Assembly (NCBI GenBank): GCA_028287285.1
Contig: JAQBPY010000098.1
Span: forward strand, 1 to 32,123
Source: Gemmatimonadota bacterium
Lineage (GTDB): Bacteria; Gemmatimonadota; Gemmatimonadetes; Gemmatimonadales; Gemmatimonadaceae
Direction of reading: 5' to 3'
DNA length: 32,123 nt
Part shown: positions 23,480 to 32,046 of the stretch, in pieces
Layout of the letters: each line of letters begins with the position of its first letter
How positions within the stretch are numbered: the stretch's first letter is position 1
The notes under the pieces: model-generated
Database searches by the model: none
What the model was told of the DNA's origin: nothing
What the model saw: the letters and a program-made list of their open reading frames with translations, nothing else
Program-made: the position numbers and the translations under genes

Positions 23480-23485
23480 GGGGAA

Positions 23486-24214
23486 ATGGCAACGATGACA
23501 CTCGATGAGCTCGTGACGCAGCTACGCGCCGCCTATGGACGGCAGCTGTCGTCTGTAGTGCTCTATGGTTCGGCGGCAGGGGGCGAGCATGTGCCCAGGA
23601 AATCAGACTTCAACGTGCTCGTGCTGCTCGAGGTCATCGAGCACGGAACGCTGGCCGCGGCGTCTGCCGTGGCGAACGCGTGGCGTGATGCCGGCAATCC
23701 TCCGCCCATGACCATGACCGCCGTGGAATGGCGCCGGTCGGCCGACGTCTTTCCCATGGAGTATGCGGACATTCTCGCTCGCCATCGCATCCTGCACGGG
23801 ACGGCGCCATTCGAGGGCATCGTGGTGTCGCGTGAACATCTGCGGCTTCAGCTGGAGCAGCAGGTCATGGGCAAGCTGCTGCAGCTTCGGCAAGGGGCGC
23901 TGCTTGCCGGTACCGACGGCAAGCGGCAGCTGGAGCTCATGAGTGCGAGCTTCAGCACCATCATGGTGCTCTTTCGCGCGCTCGTGCGCCTCGCCGGGCA
24001 GCAGCCCGTGGGCGACAACGCATCTGTCATTCAGCAGGCCGCGACGGTGGCGGGCCTCGATGCGGCGCTGTTCTCGCGCATCGCCCTTCATCATCGCGGC
24101 CATTCGCCCATTCGTCCCGATGAAGCCGGAACGTTGTTGTCCCGGTATCTTGCAGGCGTCGAGCAGTTGGACGCCTATCTCGACACTTTCACCACTCAGG
24201 AAGGCCCACTATGA
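23486..24214 (+). CDS. Nucleotidyltransferase-fold protein, possibly inactive
   Basis: This 242-residue protein lies between the TPM gene and lemA. The N-terminal 100 residues look like a minimal nucleotidyltransferase (MNT/KNTase-like) fold: SVVLYGSAAGGEHVPRKSDFNVLVLL has the G28-S29 helix start and D41, but the second carboxylate of the usual GSx..DxD is N43. Transfer of a nucleotide to a partner is thus uncertain. The C-terminal half (about 110-240) is helical with VVSREHLRLQLEQQVMGKLL and a stretch that recalls substrate-binding helical domains of such proteins. The start is ATG 23486; ATG 23495 is an alternative, and the nearby AAGGGG is poorly spaced for either. Its stop overlaps the lemA start (ATGA), so lemA is translationally coupled. 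Function is not known. Confidence 0.72.
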   Translation: MATMTLDELVTQLRAAYGRQLSSVVLYGSAAGGEHVPRKSDFNVLVLLEVIEHGTLAAASAVANAWRDAGNPPPMTMTAVEWRRSADVFPMEYADILARHRILHGTAPFEGIVVSREHLRLQLEQQVMGKLLQLRQGALLAGTDGKRQLELMSASFSTIMVLFRALVRLAGQQPVGDNASVIQQAATVAGLDAALFSRIALHHRGHSPIRPDEAGTLLSRYLAGVEQLDAYLDTFTTQEGPL

Positions 24215-24789
24215 ATCGCCGCCGGTTTGCGCTCGTCCTTCCGCTCCTGCTGCTCGCTGGCTGCGGATACAACTCGATCCAGACGCTCGACGAACAGGCC
24301 AATGCCGCGCAGGGGCAGATCGAGGTGCAGCTCCAGCGTCGCGCGGATCTCATTCCGAGCCTCGTCAATACGGTGAAGGGCTTGGCGAACCAGGAGCTCG
24401 CCGTCTTTGGCGAGGTCGCGCGTGCGCGCAGCGGCGTGCTCGGCGCCGTTGCCTCGAAAGACCCGCAACAGATGGCCGACGCGAATTCCACCTTGAACGG
24501 CGCACTGGGCCGTCTGATCGCGGTGTCCGAAGCGTATCCGCAGCTCAAGAGCGACCAGGGTTTTCTGCGTCTCCAGGACGAGCTCGCGGGCACGGAGAAT
24601 CGCATCGGTGTGGCACGCACGGACTACAATTCCGCCGTGCAGGCGTACAACAGCTACATCCGCAAGTTTCCCACGGTGCTCACGGCGAAGATGACCGGCG
24701 CAAAGGAGCGGAAGTATTTCGAGGTTTCCAGCCCGGGCTCGCGTGAGGCGCCCACCGTGGACTTCGGCAAGGCTCCCGTGACGAAATAA
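24211..24789 (+). CDS. lemA: LemA-family lipoprotein
   Basis: This 192-residue lipoprotein has a signal with lipobox LLAGC (Cys18), followed by the LemA four-helix bundle. YNSIQTLDEQANAAQGQIEV is the conserved entry, and QLQRRADLIPSLVNTVKGLA is the family signature; later SEAYPQLKSDQGFLRLQDEL and TENRIGVARTDYNSAVQAYN match LemA proteins along their length. The start overlaps the previous stop by four bases, with the SD AGGAAGG at 24198-24204. LemA proteins are membrane- or envelope-associated, often encoded beside TPM-domain genes as here; their molecular role is not established. The classical E. coli absence and Listeria antigen naming give no function. Confidence 0.93.
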   Translation: MNRRRFALVLPLLLLAGCGYNSIQTLDEQANAAQGQIEVQLQRRADLIPSLVNTVKGLANQELAVFGEVARARSGVLGAVASKDPQQMADANSTLNGALGRLIAVSEAYPQLKSDQGFLRLQDELAGTENRIGVARTDYNSAVQAYNSYIRKFPTVLTAKMTGAKERKYFEVSSPGSREAPTVDFGKAPVTK

Positions 24790-24804
24790 GAGATGCCGTT
24801 ACGA

Positions 24805-24850
24805 GTCACCTGTTCACGACAGTGCTATAGGTGACCGGTGGCGGTTTTTC
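24805..24850. terminator. Inverted repeat between convergent lemA and metG
   Basis: GTCACCT (24805-24811) and AGGTGAC (24829-24835) form a perfect 7-bp stem with a 17-base loop. A T-run (GGTTTTT) comes about ten bases later on the plus strand. It fits a terminator for lemA, although the loop is long and the T-run is not adjacent. Confidence 0.45.
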
Positions 24851-24856
24851 CGATTT

Positions 24857-26383
24857 CTAGATGTCCTTCGGAAACAGCGACTCTCCCTTCTTCACCGACC
24901 ACCCCGCTGCACTCAGCGAGGTGAGATGCTCGAAGCGCTGGTCATGAATTGACCCGGGCCCGCCAATCTGTTCCCACACCGTCTGAGCCTTGGACGGCAT
25001 GAACGGCGCGAGCAGAATTGCCTGTCGTGCCAGCTGACGCACGAGCAGCGATAATATCGCGTCGAGTGCAGTCCTCGACCTGTCATCCGTGGCCTTTGCC
25101 AATGCCCACGGCTGCGACGCCTGCACCGTCTCGTTCCCGCGCGCCACGCAGGCCATCGCACGATTCAGTGCTTCATGCAACAGGAATCCACCCATCGCCG
25201 AGTGATACGCATTGATGTCGGCGGTGTCGAGCCGGTCGTTGTCGTCGAACGCGCCATCAGGCACCAACCCGCCGCGATACTTCTCCACCATCGCGATCAC
25301 GCGACTCGCCAGGTTGCCCCACGAGTTGGCAAGATCGGCATTGTACCGCTCCTCGAAGCGCTCGTACGTGAAGCTTCCGTCGCCATCAAACGGGACTTCG
25401 CGCAGCAGGAAGTATCGAAATGCATCCGCGCCATGCCTGGAGATGGCTTCGTCGACGTCGAGCTTCACCCCCGACGACTTGCTGAACCGCTCGCCGCCGA
25501 ACAGCACGAAGCCATGGCCCCACACACGTTCCGGCAACGGCAGCTCGGCGGCCTTCAACATGGCCGGCCAGATGATGGTGTGGAATCGTGTGATGTCCTT
25601 GCCGACCACGTGCAGCTGCGCCGGCCATTTCGCCGGGCCTGACTGGTCTGGAAAGCCGGTGGCGGTGAGGTAATTGGGCAGCGCATCGAACCATACGTAG
25701 GTCGTCTGCTGCTCACCGGAGCTCAGGGGCTTGGGAAAGGGAATGCCCCACGCCAGGCGTGAGCGACTGGCCGACACATCTTCGAGTCCGCGGTCGATGA
25801 GCGCGAGCATCTCGTTGCGCCGGCTCTCGGGCTGGAGAAAGGTCGCGCTCTCCGTGAGCAGCGTGCGCAGAAAATCGGCGTACCGGCTGAGACGAAAGAA
25901 CCAGTTCCGCTCTTCCACCCACTCGAGCGTGCGCGTGGGATGCAGCATGCACTTGCCATCGAGGATCTCGGCGTCCTGCTTGAACGCCTCGCATCCCACG
26001 CAGTACCAGCCCTCGTACGCCTTCTCGTAGAAGTCGTCCGGGTTCTTGTCCAGGATGCGCTCGATCAGTGCACGCACCCCCGAGCGATGCATCGCATCGG
26101 TGGTGCGCATGAACTGGTCGTACGAGATATCGAGACGCTTCCACATCGCCGAGAACCGCGCAGCGAGCGCGTCGACGAGTGCCTGGGGCTCTATCCCCTG
26201 CTGTACGGCGGTCTGCTCGACTTTCTGTCCGTGCTCATCCATGCCGATGAGAAAATGAACGTCATCACCGCGCAACCGGTGATACCGGGCAATGGCATCC
26301 GCGCCGATCTTTTCGTACGCGTGGCCGATGTGCGGCTCGCCATTCGAGTAGTCGATGGCCGTCGTGAGATAGAACTGGGTCAA
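24857..26383 (-). CDS. metG: Methionyl-tRNA synthetase
   Basis: This 508-residue class I synthetase charges tRNA-Met. The Rossmann core has the HIGH motif PHIGH (18-21) after the N-terminal FYLTTAIDYSNG. The zinc/knuckle insertion has C128, C131, C145 and H148, one four-ligand zinc site. The KMSKS loop is RFSKS (299-303), and the anticodon-binding helices contain NADLANSWGNLASR. The protein ends at about 508 residues without the C-terminal tRNA-binding (Trbp111) domain found in many longer MetRS. The start is TTG at 26383, immediately after the ricT stop (TAATTG), with the SD GGAG five bases upstream inside ricT; the ATG-less N-terminus MTQFYLTT is what the family expects. It is the last gene of the dnaE-accA-ricT-metG operon. 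Confidence 0.95.
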   Translation of the reverse strand: MTQFYLTTAIDYSNGEPHIGHAYEKIGADAIARYHRLRGDDVHFLIGMDEHGQKVEQTAVQQGIEPQALVDALAARFSAMWKRLDISYDQFMRTTDAMHRSGVRALIERILDKNPDDFYEKAYEGWYCVGCEAFKQDAEILDGKCMLHPTRTLEWVEERNWFFRLSRYADFLRTLLTESATFLQPESRRNEMLALIDRGLEDVSASRSRLAWGIPFPKPLSSGEQQTTYVWFDALPNYLTATGFPDQSGPAKWPAQLHVVGKDITRFHTIIWPAMLKAAELPLPERVWGHGFVLFGGERFSKSSGVKLDVDEAISRHGADAFRYFLLREVPFDGDGSFTYERFEERYNADLANSWGNLASRVIAMVEKYRGGLVPDGAFDDNDRLDTADINAYHSAMGGFLLHEALNRAMACVARGNETVQASQPWALAKATDDRSRTALDAILSLLVRQLARQAILLAPFMPSKAQTVWEQIGGPGSIHDQRFEHLTSLSAAGWSVKKGESLFPKDI

Positions 26384-27580
26384 TTACTCTCCGCTGGGGG
26401 CGTCGCCCCCGGTGCCTGAAACGTCGCTGCCCGTGGTGCCGCCGCTGGGACGATTGCGACGTCCGCCACGACGTCCGCGCCTCCGTTGCGCGCGACGCTC
26501 GCCTTCTGCCGCTGATTCCGGCGATTCCACCGCGGCCACAGGCTCTTCCACCACCGGCAGCGCGCGCGTCACGGCCGGCGAACGGGCGGGAGTGGGGCGC
26601 GACTCGCGCGGCGCACGCCGCGGAATGACGACGGGAAATTCGTCGGTCAGCGAGCCTTCGTCGTCGGGCTCGGTGACGAGCTCCGTGCCGATGCGGATCA
26701 GCGGCTGATCCTTGGCCGCCGCCTCGAGCGAGGCGACCAACGGATCACCGGCGACAGCCATCTCCTCGCGCAGCTCCGCGAGCGGGATGGTACGCATCTC
26801 ACCCTCGATGCCGCGCAGCGTCACGCGCTCCCGGAAGATGTCGTTCGCGACGACCTTCTCTTCCACCTTCGACGTCCGCACCGTCTTGCCTTCCTTCGGA
26901 TATTTCCGCCGGCTGGCCACGTAGAAGTCGTGCTCGTACCGGAGGCAGCACATCAGCCGCCCACAGGCGCCCGATATCTGCGAGGGGTTGAGCGAGAGCT
27001 TCTGGTCCTTCGCGACGCCAAGGTTGACCGGACGCAGCTCGGGGAGCCACGACGCGGAACAGTACTGTCGTCCACAGCGGCCGATTCCGTCCAGCCGCCT
27101 GGCTTCGTCGCGCACACCAATCTGCTTGAGCTCGATGCGCGTGCGGAACATGGAGGCGAGCTCGCGCACGAGCGTGCGGAAGTCGACACGCTTCTCCGCC
27201 GTGAAGTAGAACGTGAGCTTCTTGCGGTCCCACTGCCACTCGGCGTCGGTCATCTTCATGACGAGCGCGTTAGCCTTTACACGCTCCATGGCTTTCTTGC
27301 GCGCATCGTCATCGCTCGCCCGGAGCTCATCGTGCCTTAGAAGATCGTCCTTCGACGCGATACGCTTTACGGAACGCGCCGGCGGAATGCCGAAGAGCCC
27401 GTGCGGCACCCTGGCCGAGCGCTGCTCGGCTTCCTCTCCGCAGGCGTGGACACGGCCGAGGTCCTCGCCGCGGTCCGCGTCGACGATGACCGCGGCGGCG
27501 CGCGGCGGCTGCTCGTCTGCTTCCCAGAGAAAGAACTCCTTCCGGTTTCCCTTGAATGCGATCTCGATCAGTTGGGGCAC
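26384..27580 (-). CDS. ricT: PSP1-domain protein RicT (YaaT-like)
   Basis: This 398-residue protein starts at GTG 27580, two bases after the accA stop, with the SD GGAG at 27586-27589; a longer frame would overlap accA. Residues 1-270 match the PSP1/RicT family, with AEWQWDRKKLTFYFTAEKRVDF (a beta-rich motif, about 112-133). The cysteine clusters are RCGRQYC (C169, C174) and ACGRLMCCLRYEHDFY (C206, C211, C212). In Bacillus, YaaT/RicT binds a 4Fe-4S cluster with RicA and RicF and promotes RNase Y-dependent RNA processing. The cysteines here fit that cluster role. A 130-residue C-terminal tail is disordered, and the Arg-rich stretch ERRAQRRRGRRGGRRNR (361-377) may bind RNA. RicA and RicF genes are not in the window. 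Confidence 0.9.
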   Translation of the reverse strand: MPQLIEIAFKGNRKEFFLWEADEQPPRAAAVIVDADRGEDLGRVHACGEEAEQRSARVPHGLFGIPPARSVKRIASKDDLLRHDELRASDDDARKKAMERVKANALVMKMTDAEWQWDRKKLTFYFTAEKRVDFRTLVRELASMFRTRIELKQIGVRDEARRLDGIGRCGRQYCSASWLPELRPVNLGVAKDQKLSLNPSQISGACGRLMCCLRYEHDFYVASRRKYPKEGKTVRTSKVEEKVVANDIFRERVTLRGIEGEMRTIPLAELREEMAVAGDPLVASLEAAAKDQPLIRIGTELVTEPDDEGSLTDEFPVVIPRRAPRESRPTPARSPAVTRALPVVEEPVAAVESPESAAEGERRAQRRRGRRGGRRNRPSGGTTGSDVSGTGGDAPSGE

Positions 27581-27582
27581 AT

Positions 27583-28548
27583 CTACTCCAGGTACTGCCC
27601 CATCCGCATGAACTTCTCCCGCCGGCGACGCACGAGCTTGTCGGGCTTGAGGCGGCGGAGGTCGTCCAGCTGGCGGATCAGCGTTTCCTGCACGGCCGTT
27701 GCGGTTGCCGCATGATCGGCATGCGCGCCGCCGCGCGGCTCCGGGATGATCTCGTCGATCACCTTGAGGTCGAGCAGGTCCGGCGCCGTGATCCGCAGTG
27801 CGGTCGCTGCCCGCTCGCGCATCTCCGGACTCTTGCCGTCCTTCCAGAGAATCGCCGCGCACCCTTCAACCGTGATCACCGAGTAGACCGAATTCTCGAG
27901 CATGTTCACGCGGTCGGCGACGCCGAGTGCGAGCGCGCCGCCAGAGCCGCCCTCGCCGATGATCGTGGCGATGATGGGCGTTTCGAGCCGGCTCATCTCG
28001 AACAGGTTGCGCGCAATCGCCTCGCTCTGCCCGCGCTCCTCGGCGCCAAGTCCCGCCCACGCGCCGGGTGTGTCGATGAAGGTGATCACGGGGACGTGGA
28101 ACTTCTCCGCGAGCTTCATGAGGCGTAGCGCCTTTCTGTAGCCCTCGGGATGGGCCATGCCAAAGTTGCGCTTGAGATTTTCCTTCGTGTCGCGGCCGCG
28201 CTGGTGTCCAATGATCATCACCGTCTCACCATCGAGTCGCGCCCAGCCGCCCATGATCGCGGCGTCTTCGCGGAACGCGCGGTCGCCGTGCAGCTCGATG
28301 AAGTCGGTGAAACACAGGCGCAGGTAATCGTCCGTGAGCGGACGCTTGTTGGAGCGGGCCACCTGCACGCGCTGCAGCGGCGTCAGGCTCCGGTAGATCT
28401 CGTCGCGCAGGTCCACGAGCTTCTTCTCGAGCGGCTGGATCTCGCTGTCCACGTTGAGGGACTGCTCACCGGCCATCTTCTTCAGCTCATCGATCTGCTT
28501 CTCGAGCTCGAAGATCGGTTTCTCGAATTCCATGGTCGCAGTCGCCAT
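27583..28548 (-). CDS. accA: Acetyl-CoA carboxylase carboxyltransferase subunit alpha
   Basis: This 321-residue protein transfers the carboxyl group from carboxybiotin (AccB) to acetyl-CoA together with AccD, making malonyl-CoA for fatty-acid synthesis in the cytoplasm. It shows the N-terminal FELEKQIDELKK helix, ARSNKRPLTDDYL, FIELHGDRAFREDAAIMGG, the QRGRDTKENLKRNFGMA loop, and the carboxyltransferase signature VITFIDTPGAWAGLGAEERG. The glycine-rich oxyanion segment is IIGEGGSGGALALG (197-210), then LENSVYSVITVEGCAAIL. Length is typical. The start is ATG 28548, six bases after dnaE, with GGGAG ten bases upstream inside dnaE; a second in-frame ATG lies at codon 6. accD and accBC are elsewhere. 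The dnaE-accA order also occurs in E. coli. Confidence 0.96.
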   Translation of the reverse strand: MATATMEFEKPIFELEKQIDELKKMAGEQSLNVDSEIQPLEKKLVDLRDEIYRSLTPLQRVQVARSNKRPLTDDYLRLCFTDFIELHGDRAFREDAAIMGGWARLDGETVMIIGHQRGRDTKENLKRNFGMAHPEGYRKALRLMKLAEKFHVPVITFIDTPGAWAGLGAEERGQSEAIARNLFEMSRLETPIIATIIGEGGSGGALALGVADRVNMLENSVYSVITVEGCAAILWKDGKSPEMRERAATALRITAPDLLDLKVIDEIIPEPRGGAHADHAATATAVQETLIRQLDDLRRLKPDKLVRRRREKFMRMGQYLE

Positions 28549-28554
28549 GCGTTG

Positions 28555-31500
28555 TCAGCTCCCGCGCACGAGGCGTACGCGCTCGTTGCCGAGCAGCGCA
28601 CGCAGGTCTGTCAGCGCGGCCTGAGTGGCCGCAAGCCTGAGCGAGCGCGAACGGAGCCGCGCCCGTGTCCCGTTGCCATCACTCCAACGTAACTCCAACG
28701 GCGGCGCACCGGAGTGCGACGTCGCGTGTGCGTCGATGATCGCGCGAACGTCAGAGACGGTGTCCAGCGTCAGCGCATCCCCCAATACCAGGTCAATCGA
28801 GATCGAGACAGCACCGTTGAGCCGCATCTCCGCAAAGGGAGTCACGGACTCCACGATGAACGTGGGATTCTCCGCATCCTGGTCGCGCTTGGAGTACCCG
28901 CCCTTCATCAGGATGGGCACGTCCGGGCGCACCCTGTCGCCGAGGAGACCCCAGCTCTCGGGAAATACCAGTACTTCGGAAGATCCCGAAAAATCCTCCA
29001 CTGTCAACCGGGCGAACTCCGCACCAGACCGCTTGCTCAGCTGCCGCTTGATGGAAGTCACCACCACACCGAGCGACAAAGGCTCCGCCTGCCACTTGCC
29101 AAGCTGGCTGACCGTGCTGTTGGCGAAAAGCTCGCATTCGATGCGATATGGCTCGAGCGGATGCCCGCTGATGTAGAAGCCGAGTATCTCTTTCTCGCGC
29201 GTGAGACGCTCGGATTCCGCCATGATGCCGACATTCGGCAACACGCGTGCAGCCTGCGGCGACGATGCATCGTCGGAAAATCCGCCGAACATCGATACCT
29301 GGCCCATTGCCGCTTCCTGCTGCTTGAGCGACGATTCCTGCATCGCGTTGTCGAGCGCGTGCCAGTACTGCGCACGATGTCCGCCAAGGCCGTCCATGGC
29401 GCCGGACGCGATGAGCGCTTCGAACACCCGCTTGTTGCACTTCGTCAGGTCGACACGATCCGTGAAGTCGAAGAAGCTCTCGAACGGTTTCGCTTTCTTC
29501 GCCGTGAGGATGGAATCAATGGCATTCCTGCCCACATTGCGAATCGCACCGAGCCCGAAGCGGATTCGCCGTTCGTCCAGGACGGTGAATTTGTAATTTG
29601 ACTCGTTCACGTCCGGCGGCAGGACTTCGATGTTCATCTCGCGTGCTTCGTTGATGAACTTCACCACCGAGTCCGTATCACCAATGGACGACGACAGGAT
29701 CGCCGCCATGAACTCGGCCGGATAGTACGCCTTGAGCCATGCCGTGTGGAACGAAACGACTGAATAGGCAACGGAGTGAGACTTATTGAAACCGTACCGG
29801 CCGAATGTCTCGATCTGTCCGGATAGCTCTTCGATGATCTTGCGGTCGTAGCCGCGCGCGACGGACTTGTCGACGAACTTGGTGAGCTCCTTCCGGATGA
29901 GCTCCGCGTCCTTCTTTCCCACGGCTTTCCGCAGGACGTCGGCTTCGGCAAGCGAAATGCCCGCGAGCACCTGCGCGAGACGCATCACCTGTTCCTGATA
30001 GGTGATGACACCGTAGGTGGGCTCGAGAATGGGCTCCAACTCCGGCAGCGCATACGACACCGCCTCTTCGCCGCGCTTGCGACGCTGATACACCTTGTGC
30101 ATGCCCGCATCGAGCGGCCCTGGACGCATCAGGGCGTTGCTCGCCACGAGATCGTCGAAACGGTCGCAGCGCATGGAGCGCAGCATGTCCGTGGCCAGCG
30201 GCGACTCGAACTGGAATACGCCGGTGGTGCGGCCCGCGCGCAACATGCGGTACACGCCCGGATCTTCCATGTCGACCGTATCGAGATTCGGCCGCATGCC
30301 GGTGCGCTGCTGGATGTTGTCCAGCGCGTCGCGAATCACGGTGAGCGTGGTGAGGCCCAGGAAGTCCATCTTCAGCATGCCCGCCTTCTCGAGGCAGTTC
30401 ATGTCGTACTGCGTGACGGTGACCTGGTCTTCGGCGCCCGCGCCGGCGCCCTTGCTGTTGACCGTGAGAATCGGGATGTAGTCGTCGAGCGGACCCGGTG
30501 CGATGACGACGCCGGCTGCGTGCACGCCTGTATGGCGCGAGAGACCCTCGAGCGAGATGGCATAGTCGAGCAAGGTCTTCGCGCGCTCGTCCCCCGCATA
30601 CATCTTCTTGATTTCCGGAACCTGCGTGATCGCTTCCTTCACCGTCAGCGAAAAGGCCGGCCCGTTGGGAATCAGCTTGGCGATGGCGTCCGTCTCGGAC
30701 GGTGTAAAGCCCAGTGTGCGTCCAACATCCTTGATGGCGGCGCGCGACTTCATCGTTCCGAACGTGACGATCTGCCCGACCGACTCCTTGCCGTACTTCT
30801 GCCGCACGTACTCGATCACTTCGCCGCGGCGCTCGAAGCAGAAGTCGACGTCGATATCCGGCATCGACACGCTCTCCGGATTCAGGAAGCGCTCGAAGAG
30901 GAGGTCGTACTTGAGTGGGCAGACGTCGGTGATCCTGAGTGCATACGCGACGATGGAGCCCGCCGCGGATCCCCGTCCCGGCCCGACCGGAATATCGAGA
31001 TCGCGCGCGGCCTTGATGAAGTCGTACACGATGAGGAAGTAGCCGGCGTACCCCGTTTTGGTGATGACGCCAAGCTCGTACTCCAGCCGGTCCTGCACTT
31101 CCTTCGACAGCACCTCTCCGTACCGCTCGTGCGCCCCTTTCTGCGCGAGTGTGACGAGCAGCTCGTTCTCCGTCGCAACGCCGGCCGGCAGGGGGAACGA
31201 CGGCACGTAGTACTTCTTCTCGAACGCGAAGCCGGCTTCGTCCGCAATCTTCAGCGTGTTCTCGAGGACGTCCGTGCGCTCGGGAAAACGCGCCGCCATC
31301 TCCACATGATTCTTGAAGTAGAGGCCGCGGTCGTAATGCATGCGGTTCTGGTCCGCGTAGTCCTTTCCAAGTCCGATGCAGAGCAGCACGTCGTGCGCGT
31401 CGTGGTCGTCGGCCTTCAGGAAATGCGCGTCGTTCGTGGCGATGACCGGGAGATTCAGCTCGCCGGCTAGCGCGAAGATGCGCGAGTTGAGCGTCGCCTG

Positions 31501-32046
31501 ACCCTCGGAATCGTGCGCCTGCACTTCGAGGTAATAGCGATCCCTGAAGACATTCGCGTACCACTCCGCCGCCTCGCGCGCGCCGGCCTCATTGCCCGCC
31601 TCGAAGTTCGTGGCGACTTCGCCCGCGAGGCAGGCCGAGCTCACGATGAGTCCCTCGCTGTATTTTGCGAGCAGCTCACGATCCACACGCGGCTTGGAAT
31701 AGAAGCCTTCGGTGTAGGCGAGTGACGACAGCTTGATCAGGTTCCTGTACCCGATCATGTCCCGCGCCAGGAGCACCAGATGGTAGTAGGGCTTTACACC
31801 GGGCGCGGGACGGCCGCGCGTACGCCGGTCACCCGGCGCCACGTACGCCTCCATCCCGATGATGGGCTTCAGCTTCGCCTTCTTTGCCTTTTCCTGGAAT
31901 TCCCACGCCGCATGAAGATTGCCATGATCGGTAATGGCCAGCGCGGGCTGCTCGAACTCGAGCGCGCGCGCGATCAGGTCATCGATGCGGTTGGCACCAT
32001 CAAGGAGCGAATACTCCGAATGGCAGTGGAGATGGACAAAGGACAT
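28555..32046 (-). CDS. dnaE: DNA polymerase III alpha subunit
   Basis: This 1163-residue replicative polymerase (E. coli DnaE is about 1160) starts at ATG 32046, giving the canonical MSFVHLHCHSEYSLLDG; the frame continues upstream but that extension is not family-like. The N-terminal PHP domain keeps HLHCH (5-9), TDHG (39-42), GMEAY (E66), H89, C139, H178 and NDAH (205-208), so it could still bind metal. The palm has PDIDVDF (D397, D399, D401) and KMDFLGLTTLTVI, the third catalytic aspartate. YGFNKSHSVAYS marks the helix-hairpin-helix region, and an OB fold lies at about 1010-1090 (FARLTVEDFSGSSEVLVFPE). It is the first visible gene of the operon; the promoter would lie near or beyond the right edge of the window. 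Confidence 0.97.
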   Translation of the reverse strand: MSFVHLHCHSEYSLLDGANRIDDLIARALEFEQPALAITDHGNLHAAWEFQEKAKKAKLKPIIGMEAYVAPGDRRTRGRPAPGVKPYYHLVLLARDMIGYRNLIKLSSLAYTEGFYSKPRVDRELLAKYSEGLIVSSACLAGEVATNFEAGNEAGAREAAEWYANVFRDRYYLEVQAHDSEGQATLNSRIFALAGELNLPVIATNDAHFLKADDHDAHDVLLCIGLGKDYADQNRMHYDRGLYFKNHVEMAARFPERTDVLENTLKIADEAGFAFEKKYYVPSFPLPAGVATENELLVTLAQKGAHERYGEVLSKEVQDRLEYELGVITKTGYAGYFLIVYDFIKAARDLDIPVGPGRGSAAGSIVAYALRITDVCPLKYDLLFERFLNPESVSMPDIDVDFCFERRGEVIEYVRQKYGKESVGQIVTFGTMKSRAAIKDVGRTLGFTPSETDAIAKLIPNGPAFSLTVKEAITQVPEIKKMYAGDERAKTLLDYAISLEGLSRHTGVHAAGVVIAPGPLDDYIPILTVNSKGAGAGAEDQVTVTQYDMNCLEKAGMLKMDFLGLTTLTVIRDALDNIQQRTGMRPNLDTVDMEDPGVYRMLRAGRTTGVFQFESPLATDMLRSMRCDRFDDLVASNALMRPGPLDAGMHKVYQRRKRGEEAVSYALPELEPILEPTYGVITYQEQVMRLAQVLAGISLAEADVLRKAVGKKDAELIRKELTKFVDKSVARGYDRKIIEELSGQIETFGRYGFNKSHSVAYSVVSFHTAWLKAYYPAEFMAAILSSSIGDTDSVVKFINEAREMNIEVLPPDVNESNYKFTVLDERRIRFGLGAIRNVGRNAIDSILTAKKAKPFESFFDFTDRVDLTKCNKRVFEALIASGAMDGLGGHRAQYWHALDNAMQESSLKQQEAAMGQVSMFGGFSDDASSPQAARVLPNVGIMAESERLTREKEILGFYISGHPLEPYRIECELFANSTVSQLGKWQAEPLSLGVVVTSIKRQLSKRSGAEFARLTVEDFSGSSEVLVFPESWGLLGDRVRPDVPILMKGGYSKRDQDAENPTFIVESVTPFAEMRLNGAVSISIDLVLGDALTLDTVSDVRAIIDAHATSHSGAPPLELRWSDGNGTRARLRSRSLRLAATQAALTDLRALLGNERVRLVRGS

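Noticed and set aside
27581-27862. Longer N-terminus of RicT
   Set aside because: It lies entirely inside accA in another frame; the GTG at 27580 has an SD and gives the family's N-terminus.
30097-31470. 457-residue open frame antisense to dnaE
   Set aside because: dnaE is unmistakable on the other strand and the antisense product has no recognisable features.
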